A DNA stretch of 64,000 nucleotides from an uncultured Fibrobacter sp. (GTDB taxonomy: Bacteria > Fibrobacterota > Fibrobacteria > Fibrobacterales > Fibrobacteraceae), in contig CAMJQW010000006.1 in the NCBI GenBank assembly GCA_946408125.1, forward strand, positions 1 through 64,000, read 5' to 3'. Position 1 is the stretch's first letter; every line of letters begins with the position of its first letter. This document shows, in pieces, positions 1 through 6,492 of this stretch. A program made the translations under genes and the position numbers. Below the pieces are notes generated by a model, which worked only from the letters and a program-made list of their open reading frames with translations, was not told where the DNA came from and searched no databases.

Positions 1-88
1 TGAGGCGCGAGGCAATCTCGACGGTTTCGAGGATTTTTTCTTCGCTCCAGTCCATGAGGCGGAGGAAATGATTGTTGCGATCGATCAT
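1..88 (-). CDS. argF: Ornithine carbamoyltransferase, N-terminal fragment
   Basis: The minus strand from an ATG at 88 to the window edge encodes 29 residues reading MIDRNNHFLRLMDWSEEKIL and onward. The pattern 'NHFLRLMDWSEEKILETVE' is typical of the extreme N-terminus of ornithine carbamoyltransferase, which condenses ornithine and carbamoyl phosphate to citrulline in arginine synthesis. The gene continues outside the window, so no catalytic motif (STRT, HPxQ) can be seen. A related carbamoyltransferase cannot be fully excluded from such a short stretch. Confidence 0.7.
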   Translation of the reverse strand, partial: MIDRNNHFLRLMDWSEEKILETVEIASRL

Positions 89-125
89 CTTCAGTCCTTT
101 GGGCAAGCCCTAAAAACAAAAAAGT

Positions 126-152
126 AAAAAACGGAGCTTTTACACTCCGTCT
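126..152 (-). terminator. Rho-independent terminator downstream of the bL38 gene
   Basis: ACGGAG (145-150 read on minus) pairs with CTCCGT (131-136 read on minus) around an 8-base loop, followed on the minus strand by a run of T. It lies just 3' of the small ribosomal protein gene and before argF, separating the two transcripts. Confidence 0.75.
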
Positions 153-186
153 TTAACAGGAAATCACAATAGGATGCTAACGGATA

Positions 187-282
187 TTAGCGAAGTTTCT
201 TCTTGTGACGGTCACGACGGCGGCGCTTCTTACGCTTGTGAGTCGCAATCTTCCTGCGCTTTCTTTTCTTTCCGCAAGGCAT
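187..282 (-). CDS. Small ribosomal protein bL38 (AURKAIP1/COX24-domain)
   Basis: A 31-codon gene beginning MPCGKKRKRRKIATHKRKKR and ending in KKKLR. Roughly two thirds of the residues are Lys or Arg. The MPxGKKRKR..KIATHKRKKR pattern matches the AURKAIP1/COX24 mini-protein family, described as ribosomal protein bL38 in Bacteroidota ribosomes; presence here fits the FCB superphylum. A GGAGA Shine-Dalgarno lies about 7 bases before the ATG and a terminator follows the stop. A TTGACA hexamer lies upstream on the minus strand (348-353), but its spacing to a -10 is imperfect. It is easily missed by gene callers because of its size. Confidence 0.85.
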   Translation of the reverse strand: MPCGKKRKRRKIATHKRKKRRRRDRHKKKLR

Positions 283-322
283 GTTGTTTCTCCGTTAGGG
301 GTTAAACTTAAAAATGTGCCCC

Positions 323-353
323 CAAATAGAGCAAATTTCCCCCCCTTTGTCAA
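323..353 (-). promoter_or_regulatory. Possible promoter of the bL38 gene
   Basis: On the minus strand a perfect TTGACA (348-353) precedes TCTATT (325-330) with a 17-base spacer, or TATTTG (323-328) with 19. The -35 is consensus but the -10 is weak. The start codon is about 40 bases further on. Confidence 0.4.
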
Positions 354-395
354 GGGGTGGAAGCAAAATGTGCGCTTTTTTGACGTTTTTAGGCG

Positions 396-1424
396 TTATT
401 CGCGGACTTGGGCCATTGCCTGGCGGATGAGGGCGACGGCTTCTCCCTGGCCCCTCGCCTTGGGCGATTCGTTGCTGAGCATCTGGCGGAACTTGCGGGC
501 ACCGGGAAGTCCGGCGAACAGCCCGTAGAGGTGCTTTACGAGAATCGTGGCCGGACATCCGGCGGCGGTCTGCTTCTCCACGTAGGGGAGGTACGCCTCG
601 AGCAGGGCTTTCCGGGTGGCGGGGCGCGCCTTTCCCGCTACGATATCAGCGGGATTGTCGCTTTCGGGGCGGGCATCCCCGAAAATCCGCTCGTCGGCAT
701 CGTGCAGGAACCAAGGGTTCTCGTACGCCTCGCGCCCGACCATCACGCCGTCCAGGTCCTGCAGTTGCTCTTCCACCTGGTCGAGCGTCTTGATGCCGCC
801 GTTGATGCTGATGTTCAGGTCCGGCATCTCCGCTTTCAGGCGATGCACGAAATCGTAGTGCAGCGGCGGGACCTCGCGGTTCTCCTTGGGGCTGAGCCCT
901 TGGAGCCAAGCCTTGCGTGCGTGGATGATGAAAACCTTGCAACCCGCATTGCGGATAGTTTGTACAAAATCGGTGAAGAACTCCCAGCTGTCGAACTCGT
1001 CGACCCCGATGCGGCACTTGATGGACACGGGAATGCTCACGGCATCTTGCATGGCCTTGAAACAGTCGGCTACGAGGTTCTTGTCCTTCATGAGGCATGC
1101 GCCGAAGTTTCCGTTCTGCACGCGGTCCGAAGGACATCCGCAGTTCAGGTTCACTTCCTGGAAACCCGCAGCTTCCACGAGCTTGGATGCCCGCGCGAGG
1201 TCTGCGGGGTTGCTGCCCCCGAGCTGCAATACCGCGGGCTGCTCGAACGGTTCATGCCCGAGGAACATGTCGGTATTTTCACAATGCAAGAGCCCGCTGG
1301 CTACCACCATCTCGCTGTAGAGCAATATGTTCCGCGAAAGCAGGCGCAGAAAGTAGCGCTCGTGACGGTCGGTGCAGTCGAGCATCGGCGCAATGGATAG
1401 GCGGCGACAGTGGTCCAGGTTCAT
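396..1424 (-). CDS. dusA: tRNA-dihydrouridine synthase, DusA-type
   Basis: A 342-residue FMN-dependent TIM-barrel enzyme that reduces uridines in tRNA D-loops. Visible family features in order: SIAPMLDCTDRHERYFLRLL at the N-terminus, YSEMVVASGLL, QLGGSNPADLA, the catalytic-Cys motif NLNCGCPS, SIKCRIGVDE, and GGIKTLDQ followed by GVMVGREAYENPW in the FMN-binding region. GLSPKENREVPPL is characteristic of the DusA subfamily rather than DusB or DusC. The start is the ATG at 1424: no Shine-Dalgarno precedes it, but TACATT (1432-1437, minus) lies 7 bases upstream, consistent with a leaderless message. It is divergent from the aspartoacylase gene with only 34 bases between start codons. Confidence 0.92.
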   Translation of the reverse strand: MNLDHCRRLSIAPMLDCTDRHERYFLRLLSRNILLYSEMVVASGLLHCENTDMFLGHEPFEQPAVLQLGGSNPADLARASKLVEAAGFQEVNLNCGCPSDRVQNGNFGACLMKDKNLVADCFKAMQDAVSIPVSIKCRIGVDEFDSWEFFTDFVQTIRNAGCKVFIIHARKAWLQGLSPKENREVPPLHYDFVHRLKAEMPDLNISINGGIKTLDQVEEQLQDLDGVMVGREAYENPWFLHDADERIFGDARPESDNPADIVAGKARPATRKALLEAYLPYVEKQTAAGCPATILVKHLYGLFAGLPGARKFRQMLSNESPKARGQGEAVALIRQAMAQVRE

Positions 1425-1431
1425 GCAAGCA

Positions 1432-1451
1432 AATGTAGAAATTGCTATAAT
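1432..1451. promoter_or_regulatory. Divergent -10 boxes of dusA and the aspartoacylase gene
   Basis: TACATT on the minus strand (1432-1437) sits 7 bases before the dusA ATG. TATAAT on the plus strand (1446-1451) sits 7 bases before the aspartoacylase ATG. Neither start has a Shine-Dalgarno, so both transcripts may begin at or within a base or two of the start codon. No convincing -35 hexamers are seen. Confidence 0.55.
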
Positions 1452-1458
1452 ATATTAC

Positions 1459-2370
1459 ATGAGCTTAATTCGTAAAATAGTCGTTGCTGGCGGGACGCAC
1501 GGGAATGAGCGGACAGGGGTTCGCTTGGTCGAGAAGTGGATGGCGTGCCCCGAATGCTACGGCGCGTGCTGCCCCAGCGCCGAGGTTTCGCTGGTGCTTG
1601 CGAACCCGGAGGCCATGCGGCTCAACCGGCGTTACCGCGACTTTGATTTGAACCGATCCTTTTCGCAGGTTTGTCTTGACGCGTCCTCTGAACCGCAACA
1701 GTACGAGTTTAGGCGTGCGCGCGAACTGAACCGCATTTACGGCCCGAAGGGTGCGAATACCAAGACCGACCTCCTGCTCGATGTGCACAATACGGGCTCG
1801 AACATGGGGCTTTGCCTGATTCTTTCGGCGCGCGATCCGTTCACGATGAAGGCCTCCGCAGTCCTTACGCAGGAATTCGATGCCGCCCGCATCTACTACC
1901 AGCCGGAAGAGCGCAGTGCGTCGCCTTACTTTGGCACGGTCGCGAAGGCGGACGTGTGCATAGAGATTGGCCCGCAGCAGCATGGCACGCTGGATGCCCG
2001 CCTGTTCGAACAGGCTGAAAAGCTGGTGATGCGCTACCTGGAACTTGCGGACGAATGGAACCGCGGGGAATTGCAGAAGCGTGCCCCCGTCCAGGTGGAA
2101 GTCTACACGCAGTTGCGCGACCTCGGTTACCCGAAGGCGTGGGCGGGAGCTCCCATCGAGGCGATGATCCATCCGGATTTGCTGGGGCGCGACTATTGCG
2201 AACTTAAGAAGGGCGACAGGCTGTTCCGCACCTTCGACGGCAAGGACATTTTGTACGAAGGCGAGGCTGACGGGCGCGAGAGCGTTTGGCCCATCTTCAT
2301 TAACGAACCCGCGTACTACGAGAAGGACATCGCGATGAGCCTGACCGTAAAGAGCGTGGAGGAATGGTAG
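1459..2370 (+). CDS. Aspartoacylase / AstE-like zinc carboxypeptidase
   Basis: A 303-residue cytoplasmic enzyme of the aspartoacylase (succinylglutamate desuccinylase/AspA) family, predicted to hydrolyse N-acyl-aspartate or a similar N-acyl amino acid. Zinc ligands appear as GGTHGNE (H14, E17) and LDVHNT (H110). DFDLNRSF supplies the substrate-binding Asn-Arg, and CIEIGPQQHG carries the probable catalytic Glu. The start at 1459 gives the expected N-terminus (MSLIRKIVVAGGTHGNE); an in-frame extension to 1372 runs back over dusA and was rejected. The next gene starts 2 bases after this stop. The physiological substrate is not evident from context. Confidence 0.85.
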   Translation: MSLIRKIVVAGGTHGNERTGVRLVEKWMACPECYGACCPSAEVSLVLANPEAMRLNRRYRDFDLNRSFSQVCLDASSEPQQYEFRRARELNRIYGPKGANTKTDLLLDVHNTGSNMGLCLILSARDPFTMKASAVLTQEFDAARIYYQPEERSASPYFGTVAKADVCIEIGPQQHGTLDARLFEQAEKLVMRYLELADEWNRGELQKRAPVQVEVYTQLRDLGYPKAWAGAPIEAMIHPDLLGRDYCELKKGDRLFRTFDGKDILYEGEADGRESVWPIFINEPAYYEKDIAMSLTVKSVEEW

Positions 2371-2371
2371 T

Positions 2372-3034
2372 ATGCAGGATTTTGACATGAGCGGCGTGCC
2401 GGGCGAGGAACTTACCTCCATCCCGGGAGAAGAACGCCTGAAAAACTTTATGGAACTGATCCAGGCCCAGAAGGGCGAAGAATGGCAGTCCCGCCTTTCG
2501 GATATCCTCGATTCTTTCGAGGATTTCTTGACGATGCGCCCCGAACCGCCGCAGTCCTGGCAGGACACGTATGCGGCCAGCGGAAAGCAGTTCGACTATT
2601 ACCAGATTGTGTTGCCGAAGGATTTCGAAGATCCGTATGAAGATGACCTCGGCAACATCCGCCGGCTCCGTAACGAGTTCGAACGTACCTCGAGCACCAT
2701 GGCGCTCGAACATGAACTCATCAGCCGTAATTACTTTATTTACGAAAATGGCCATGCCGATCCGATTCCTGCCCCGCGCCCGCTCCTGATGCTCGAAAGC
2801 CAGGATCGCGACGACGACCAGGAAGTTGAGGAAGGCGATATCACGTGGGACTGCTGCATCTCGATTTTTGCAGACGGCAGCTACATCTCGTACAACCTGG
2901 ACCACGACGAAGAAGAAGTGCTGGGCGAAGATTTCAAGGCCGTATTCGAGAAGCACATCAAGACGCTTTCCAAGCTGCAGCTGGTAATCCCCATCGAAGG
3001 TCGCGATTACGGCATCCTGAGCAGCGAAGCCTAG
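2372..3034 (+). CDS. Acidic protein of unknown function
   Basis: A 220-residue, strongly acidic cytoplasmic protein (stretches such as DRDDDQEVEEGD and DHDEEEVLGED), without signal peptide or membrane segment. I do not recognise the family. A GGAGG seven bases upstream lies inside the end of the aspartoacylase gene, so the two are probably co-transcribed and translationally linked. It has two well-structured-looking halves: residues 25-75 with alternating hydrophobic positions, and residues 135-215 with likely beta strands (WDCCISIFADGSYISYNL). It is a real gene by start signal, operon position and codon use, but no function is proposed. Confidence 0.75.
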   Translation: MQDFDMSGVPGEELTSIPGEERLKNFMELIQAQKGEEWQSRLSDILDSFEDFLTMRPEPPQSWQDTYAASGKQFDYYQIVLPKDFEDPYEDDLGNIRRLRNEFERTSSTMALEHELISRNYFIYENGHADPIPAPRPLLMLESQDRDDDQEVEEGDITWDCCISIFADGSYISYNLDHDEEEVLGEDFKAVFEKHIKTLSKLQLVIPIEGRDYGILSSEA

Positions 3035-3050
3035 CGGATTTCGCCTGCCG

Positions 3051-3956
3051 ATGGAATCTCTCGAACTCGAAATTTACGGGCGGTACCGAGCGCTTGTCGA
3101 AAAATCGGGCGCGTTTTCGGGACGTACATGCCCCGACGGTGAGCCTGCCCGGGTGCATCTCTCTGACATTATCGACCGCTACGACGCGTTCTGTTTCGAC
3201 GGTTACGGCACGCTCTATAACCGCGGGAGCTTCGTGTACCCAGGCGCGAAGGAGTGGTTCGCCGAACTGCGGCGCAGGGGCAAGGCGATCCGTCTGGTCA
3301 CGAACGCGGCATCGAATCTGGACCAGGCTCTCGCCGACGAGGCGGATGCCCGCGGGTTCGATTTCACCGTCGCGGAAACCGTTTCTTCCGGTAGTCTGCT
3401 AAAGGGCTGGCTGTCGCGCCTGCCTGCGGGAGCGTCTCCCTTTGAGTCCGGCAGGGAAGTCTTTTATATTGGCCGTTCAACGGGTGTGAATGTCCTCTCC
3501 GAATGCGGGATTGCAGCCGTGGAGAATCCGACGTCGCCGGTGGTGGCGGTATCGTCTTCGACGGCGACGGACGAGATGTATGCGCAGGCCGTTTCCATCT
3601 TGAAACGCCCCGGGGCGCTACTGCTGGTGCTCAATCCCGATGCCTGGGCCCCGCGTATCGACGGGACTCGCGCCCCGGTTTCGGGAGAGCTGTGCGAGCG
3701 CCTGCGTCGGGAATCCGGCTGCGCGGCGGAATATTTCGGGAAGCCTTTCCCCGGCATCTGGCGGAAGGTCCGCGCGACTTTGCCCGCGGGTGCGAAGGTA
3801 ATCATGATTGGCGACACGCTCGGGACCGACGTGTACGGGGCGTATGTCGCCGGATTTGACAGTGCGCTTGTCGTGGGGCGCAACGAGCCGGCAGAGGATC
3901 TGATTGCCGACGAGAAATCCCTGGGTATAAGGCCTACTTATTACCTGGAACCGTAG
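3051..3956 (+). CDS. HAD-family hydrolase (NagD-like)
   Basis: A 301-residue haloacid-dehalogenase-fold phosphatase. Motif I is DAFCFDGYGTLYN, motif II is LVTNAASN, motif III lies around GKPFPGIWRKV, and motif IV is MIGDTLGTDVYGAYVAGFDSALV. The order with a large cap between motifs II and III matches the NagD/class IIA group. The residue two after the nucleophilic Asp is Tyr (D-G-Y) instead of the Asp usual for phosphatases; D-x-Y is typical of haloacid dehalogenases, so the chemistry is uncertain. It follows the acidic protein by 16 bases and its 3' end overlaps the convergent gene on the other strand by 23 bases. Confidence 0.8.
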   Translation: MESLELEIYGRYRALVEKSGAFSGRTCPDGEPARVHLSDIIDRYDAFCFDGYGTLYNRGSFVYPGAKEWFAELRRRGKAIRLVTNAASNLDQALADEADARGFDFTVAETVSSGSLLKGWLSRLPAGASPFESGREVFYIGRSTGVNVLSECGIAAVENPTSPVVAVSSSTATDEMYAQAVSILKRPGALLLVLNPDAWAPRIDGTRAPVSGELCERLRRESGCAAEYFGKPFPGIWRKVRATLPAGAKVIMIGDTLGTDVYGAYVAGFDSALVVGRNEPAEDLIADEKSLGIRPTYYLEP

Positions 3957-4482
3957 CGGAATCTGCAGCGGGCTTGGCTGCGGAATCAGCGGGTGCGGCG
4001 GGTGCTTGCTGCTCGCCGGGTTTGCCAGAGACAATCACGTATAGCGTGTCGTGGACTGTAACCGTATCGTGAACGAAAACGGTGTCGTGGGCGCATGCCG
4101 GTTTTGTGGATGCGTCGGCTGTCTTGGAGCTCGACGAGACGGTCGCGGAAGACTTGGGTGCGTTCTTGGCGGCCTTCTCTTTCTCTTCGATTTGCTTGGC
4201 GAGCTTTTCGCGTTGCAGTTTCAGCTTGTCGATTTCTTCGCGGATGTACTTCTTGTTGTTGGCACGGCGTTCGCGGGAATACTTGCCTTCGAGGGTGCCG
4301 ATTTTCTTGTCCAGTTCGCGCAGTTCATCGTACTCCGGACCATCGCCGACGACGGTGGGCGAGGGGGAGAAAAAGTCCTTGAATTTTTGCCACATGGACC
4401 TGTCGTCTGCGTACAGCGAAGTTGCCGTGCAGAGCGTGATGGCGGCAAGGAGGGATGCGGAAACGAGATTGCGAAAATGCAT
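3934..4482 (-). CDS. Small exported coiled-coil protein, unknown function
   Basis: A 182-residue protein with an N-terminal signal peptide (MHFRNLVSASLLAAITLCTA, cleavage near TSLYA-DD). A charged heptad-like coiled coil spans about residues 55-110 (REEIDKLKLQREKLAKQIEE), followed by a Ser/Thr/Ala-rich tail with a repeated 'VHDTV/VHDTL' stretch and a Pro-Ala-rich end. It probably resides in the periplasm or is attached to the envelope. No lipobox and no recognised domain. TATCAT lies 6 bases before the ATG and there is no Shine-Dalgarno. Its stop lies inside the end of the HAD gene (convergent overlap of 23 bases). Confidence 0.75.
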   Translation of the reverse strand: MHFRNLVSASLLAAITLCTATSLYADDRSMWQKFKDFFSPSPTVVGDGPEYDELRELDKKIGTLEGKYSRERRANNKKYIREEIDKLKLQREKLAKQIEEKEKAAKNAPKSSATVSSSSKTADASTKPACAHDTVFVHDTVTVHDTLYVIVSGKPGEQQAPAAPADSAAKPAADSATVPGNK

Positions 4483-4580
4483 GCGACAATGATAGAAAAA
4501 TTTTTCGGTTCATTTTGGCCCCTTTCTCCGTTTTAAGGGTAGAGACGCCTTCAAAGTCTCCTTGAAAAAAAACTACCCGC

Positions 4581-4629
4581 TTGACATATACACGTGAAAT
4601 AGGTATAATATAAAACTACTAGGAGTTTT
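4581..4629 (+). promoter_or_regulatory. Consensus sigma-70 promoter and inverted repeat upstream of higA-like gene
   Basis: TTGACA (4581-4586) and TATAAT (4604-4609) are both perfect consensus with a 17-base spacer. Immediately downstream, AAAACT (4612-4617) and AGTTTT (4624-4629) form an inverted repeat that covers the transcription start and the AGGAG Shine-Dalgarno (4621-4625). That arrangement would suit autorepression by the encoded DNA-binding protein. Confidence 0.8.
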
Positions 4630-4630
4630 T

Positions 4631-4927
4631 ATGAAAAAACACATCAAGACACCGACAATCGGAGAGATTCTGAACGAAGAGTTTTTTACGCCTTTGGGAC
4701 TGTCTGCCTACAAGGTCGCCCAGGCAATTAACGTTCCCGTTTCCAGGATACAGGACATTCTCCACGACCGCAGGCGAATTACCGTTGACACCTCCCTGAG
4801 ACTCGCCAAGTTCCTTGGCGTATCCGACGACTATTTTATCTCCCTACAAGATGACATCGATATCCGAAATCTCAAGATAGAACTATCGGAAGAACTTGAC
4901 GGAATAAAGCCTTTTGCGGTCGCCTGA
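4631..4927 (+). CDS. higA: HigA-family antitoxin / XRE regulator (orphan)
   Basis: A 98-residue helix-turn-helix protein. TPTIGEILNEEFFTPLGLS and YKVAQAINVPVSRIQDILHDRR followed by ITVDTSLRLAKFLGVSDDYF are hallmarks of the HigA/VapI addiction-module antidote family, which normally neutralises a HigB mRNA-interferase encoded just upstream. No HigB-like reading frame exists in the 148 bases upstream or downstream: the gene is solitary with its own consensus promoter. It may be a decayed toxin-antitoxin module, an antitoxin acting on a distant toxin, or a domesticated regulator. Start chosen from AGGAG five bases before ATG 4631. Confidence 0.85.
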   Translation: MKKHIKTPTIGEILNEEFFTPLGLSAYKVAQAINVPVSRIQDILHDRRRITVDTSLRLAKFLGVSDDYFISLQDDIDIRNLKIELSEELDGIKPFAVA

Positions 4928-4970
4928 TTTTTTACTACATTAAAAATGGTGAAATAGGAGGAATATCTGC

Positions 4971-5972
4971 ATGAAGCGTTTTTTACTGGGTTTTGCACTT
5001 GCACTTTTTGTCGCGTGTGGCGATGACGAGAGCAGTTTCGCCCCGCGAGACGATGAACCCACCTCGTCATCCTCGGCTCCGGTCGAGGATCTATCCAGCA
5101 GCAGCGTGCGCTCGTCATCCAGCGTCGCTTCGAGCAGCTCTGTGCGTTCGTCATCCTCGGTTCCGGTCGAGGATCTGTCGAGTAGCAGCTCGGTGAAATC
5201 AAGTAGCAGCATTGCTTCGAGTAGTTCAGCGAAATCCAGCAGCAGTTCTGCAAAGTCGAGTTCGAGTTCCTTGGAATCATCAAGTAGTGAAGCGTATCAA
5301 CATTGGTTTCCATTGAATGGAGATTTAAAGGATAAGTACGCAACGTTTGTAGATTCCAGAAATGGGCGTGAGTACTATTACATCCTAATGGAATCGAACG
5401 GCAAGTCGCTAAAAGTTATGGCCGAGAACCTTAACATCGGTGAAATGGTTTGGGGCTTTAAAGACCAGAAAGATGACTCTAAGATCGAGCGTTATTGTTA
5501 TGATGACGATACCACGAAGTGCGACCGCTATGGAGCCCTGTATCAGTGGGCCGAGATGATGCAACTGCCTAGCGAATGCAATACCAAAAGTTGTGCCGAC
5601 CAGATCAAGCCGAACCATCAGGGAATCTGCCCGGATGGCTGGCGCTTGCTGACTTACGACGATTTCAAATTTATCATAAACAGCAATGGAAATACGCATG
5701 GTGTAGAAGGAACCCGCTCGACATTCGGTTTCGGCGGGTACAATACAACTGGTTTCAGCCTAGTCGGTGCTGGGAGTAATTGGGATTATAATTTTACATC
5801 TTTGAATAGTGCTACCTATTGGCATTATCCTGAAGAATCTTCTCAATATACGAACGAGGGTTCTTTCTATTCGTCTCAAGGAACAAATTCAACAAAGAAT
5901 CCTAGACTAGAAACTATGAAAACACATGGCTTTTCTGTCCGTTGCGTGATGGTTGAAAATCAAGCCGAATAA
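4971..5972 (+). CDS. FISUMP-domain lipoprotein with Ser-rich linker
   Basis: A 333-residue lipoprotein. The signal peptide ends in a lipobox (ALFVAC, Cys16). Residues 25-105 are a low-complexity Ser-rich linker, and residues about 110-330 form a Fibrobacter succinogenes major paralogous domain (TIGR02145): 'LKVMAENLNIG', 'RYCYDDDTTKCDRYGALYQW', 'GICPDGWRLLTYDDF' and the terminal 'GFSVRCV'. The family is numerous in Fibrobacter, surface-located and without assigned biochemical function. AGGAGG lies upstream of the ATG. The linker contains an in-frame 84-base duplication. Base composition becomes more AT-rich in the second half than in flanking genes. Confidence 0.9.
   Translation: MKRFLLGFALALFVACGDDESSFAPRDDEPTSSSSAPVEDLSSSSVRSSSSVASSSSVRSSSSVPVEDLSSSSSVKSSSSIASSSSAKSSSSSAKSSSSSLESSSSEAYQHWFPLNGDLKDKYATFVDSRNGREYYYILMESNGKSLKVMAENLNIGEMVWGFKDQKDDSKIERYCYDDDTTKCDRYGALYQWAEMMQLPSECNTKSCADQIKPNHQGICPDGWRLLTYDDFKFIINSNGNTHGVEGTRSTFGFGGYNTTGFSLVGAGSNWDYNFTSLNSATYWHYPEESSQYTNEGSFYSSQGTNSTKNPRLETMKTHGFSVRCVMVENQAE
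5065..5176 (+). repeat. 84-base in-frame tandem duplication in the Ser-rich linker
   Basis: The 28 bases at 5065-5092 recur at 5149-5176 with a single mismatch, a period of 84 bases (28 codons). Both copies encode a PVEDL motif between Ser runs, so the linker has grown by whole-codon duplication. The following Ser codons (AGC/AGT/TCG mixture) carry further, more degenerate copies. Confidence 0.8.
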
Positions 5973-6160
5973 AGCATGCCTAGTGGCCCCTATCGGGCTT
6001 GCAGCCCTCCAGGGTGACATTCGGGTCTGGATCCTTCGACTCCACTGCGTTCCGCTCAGGATGACGCATGGGCGGGGGTTTTAGGGGGTGTCCCCCTAGG
6101 CGTGGGGGTGGAGAGCAACGAAGTGCGAGCCAGGGGGATTCTTCCCCCGTCAAAACAAAA
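5973..6160. repeat. Non-coding hairpin-rich element, probably dispersed
   Basis: There is no gene here. The stretch contains GGGCTTGCAGCCC-type hairpins, a block at about 6031-6065 reading like an intergenic repeat (GGATCCTTCGACTCCACTGC and onward to GCTCAGGATGAC), then G-runs: AGGGGG (6083-6088) paired with CCCCCT (6092-6097), and GGGGGA (6133-6138) paired with TTCCCCC (6142-6148). Coding potential is absent in all frames. A similar ATTCCGG/CCGGAATGAC element occurs at 39994-40018. Confidence 0.5.
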
Positions 6161-6192
6161 AAAGAAACCGCCTTGGTTGGCGGTTTTGTTTA
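6161..6192. terminator. Bidirectional rho-independent terminator
   Basis: AACCGCC (6166-6172) pairs with GGCGGTT (6179-6185) around TTGGTT. T-rich tails follow on the plus strand (TTTTGTTT) and the minus strand (an A-run precedes the stem). Confidence 0.8.
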
Positions 6193-6206
6193 GAGCGGGA
6201 AAAGGG
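6189..6206 (-). repeat. Duplicate of the tRNA-Gly 3' end
   Basis: The 18 bases here are identical to 6415-6432, the 3' end and immediate downstream flank of tRNA-Gly on the minus strand. Like the functional tRNA, this copy is flanked on its low-coordinate side by a terminator hairpin. It is either the stump of a second tRNA-Gly whose body was lost or a short attachment-like duplication. Confidence 0.7.
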
Positions 6207-6214
6207 GTTGTTGC

Positions 6215-6351
6215 CAATCAGTCACCGCTACGCGGCTGATTGTCAACCCTACGGGCTCGATGCTCGCAGGCTCGCATCAAGCTCAAAAAGTGCCTATTTC
6301 ATGGACACTTCGTGTCCACGGCACTTTATGCCGAACCCTCTTCGAGGGTTC
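6215..6351. repeat. Array of five short hairpins between the tRNA stump and tRNA-Gly
   Basis: Successive perfect or near-perfect stems are seen: CAATCAG/CTGATTG enclosing CCGC-TAC-GCGG (6215-6242); CCC-TAC-GGG (6247-6255); GATGC/GCATC (6259-6278); AAAGTGCC/GGCACTTT enclosing TGGACAC/GTGTCCA (6287-6327); and GAACCCTC-TTC-GAGGGTTC (6333-6351). Loops are mostly 3 bases (TAC, TTC). No open reading frame is credible. Confidence 0.6.
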
Positions 6352-6386
6352 TCGTCACCTTTTTCTCCCGAACCATAAAAACAAAA

Positions 6387-6406
6387 AAGACGCCTTTGGG
6401 CGTCTT
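6387..6406. terminator. Bidirectional terminator downstream of tRNA-Gly
   Basis: AAGACGCC (6387-6394) pairs with GGCGTCTT (6399-6406) around TTTG. On the minus strand, in the direction of tRNA transcription, it is followed by a T-run; the plus side is also T-rich. Confidence 0.8.
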
Positions 6407-6419
6407 CTTTTGTTTTTAG

Positions 6420-6492
6420 AGCGGGAAAAGGGTCTCGAACCCTCGACATCGACCTTGGGAAGGTCGCGCTCTACCAACTGAGCTACTCCCGC
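6420..6492 (-). tRNA. tRNA-Gly (anticodon CCC)
   Basis: The minus strand folds as a complete cloverleaf. The acceptor GCGGGAG pairs with TTCCCGC, the D arm is GCTC-AGTTGGTA-GAGC, the anticodon stem is CGACC/GGTCG with loop TTCCCAA (anticodon CCC, reading GGG), and the T arm is GAGGG-TTCGAGA-CCCTT. The terminal CCA is not encoded (the bases after the discriminator are CTA). A terminator follows at 6387-6406. A partial copy of its 3' end lies at 6189-6206. Confidence 0.95.

Noticed and set aside
1372-1458. 29-codon extension of the aspartoacylase frame
   Set aside because: It runs into dusA on the other strand; the conserved N-terminus begins at 1459 with a -10 box just upstream.
4483-4630. 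Search for a HigB toxin gene next to the HigA-like antitoxin
   Set aside because: Only 148 bases are available upstream and no reading frame or HigB motif is present; the 43 bases downstream are also empty.
6260-6481. 73-residue frame ending in 'EREKGLEPSTSTLGRSRSTN'
   Set aside because: It translates through hairpins, a terminator and the antisense of tRNA-Gly; this is a well-known type of annotation artefact.
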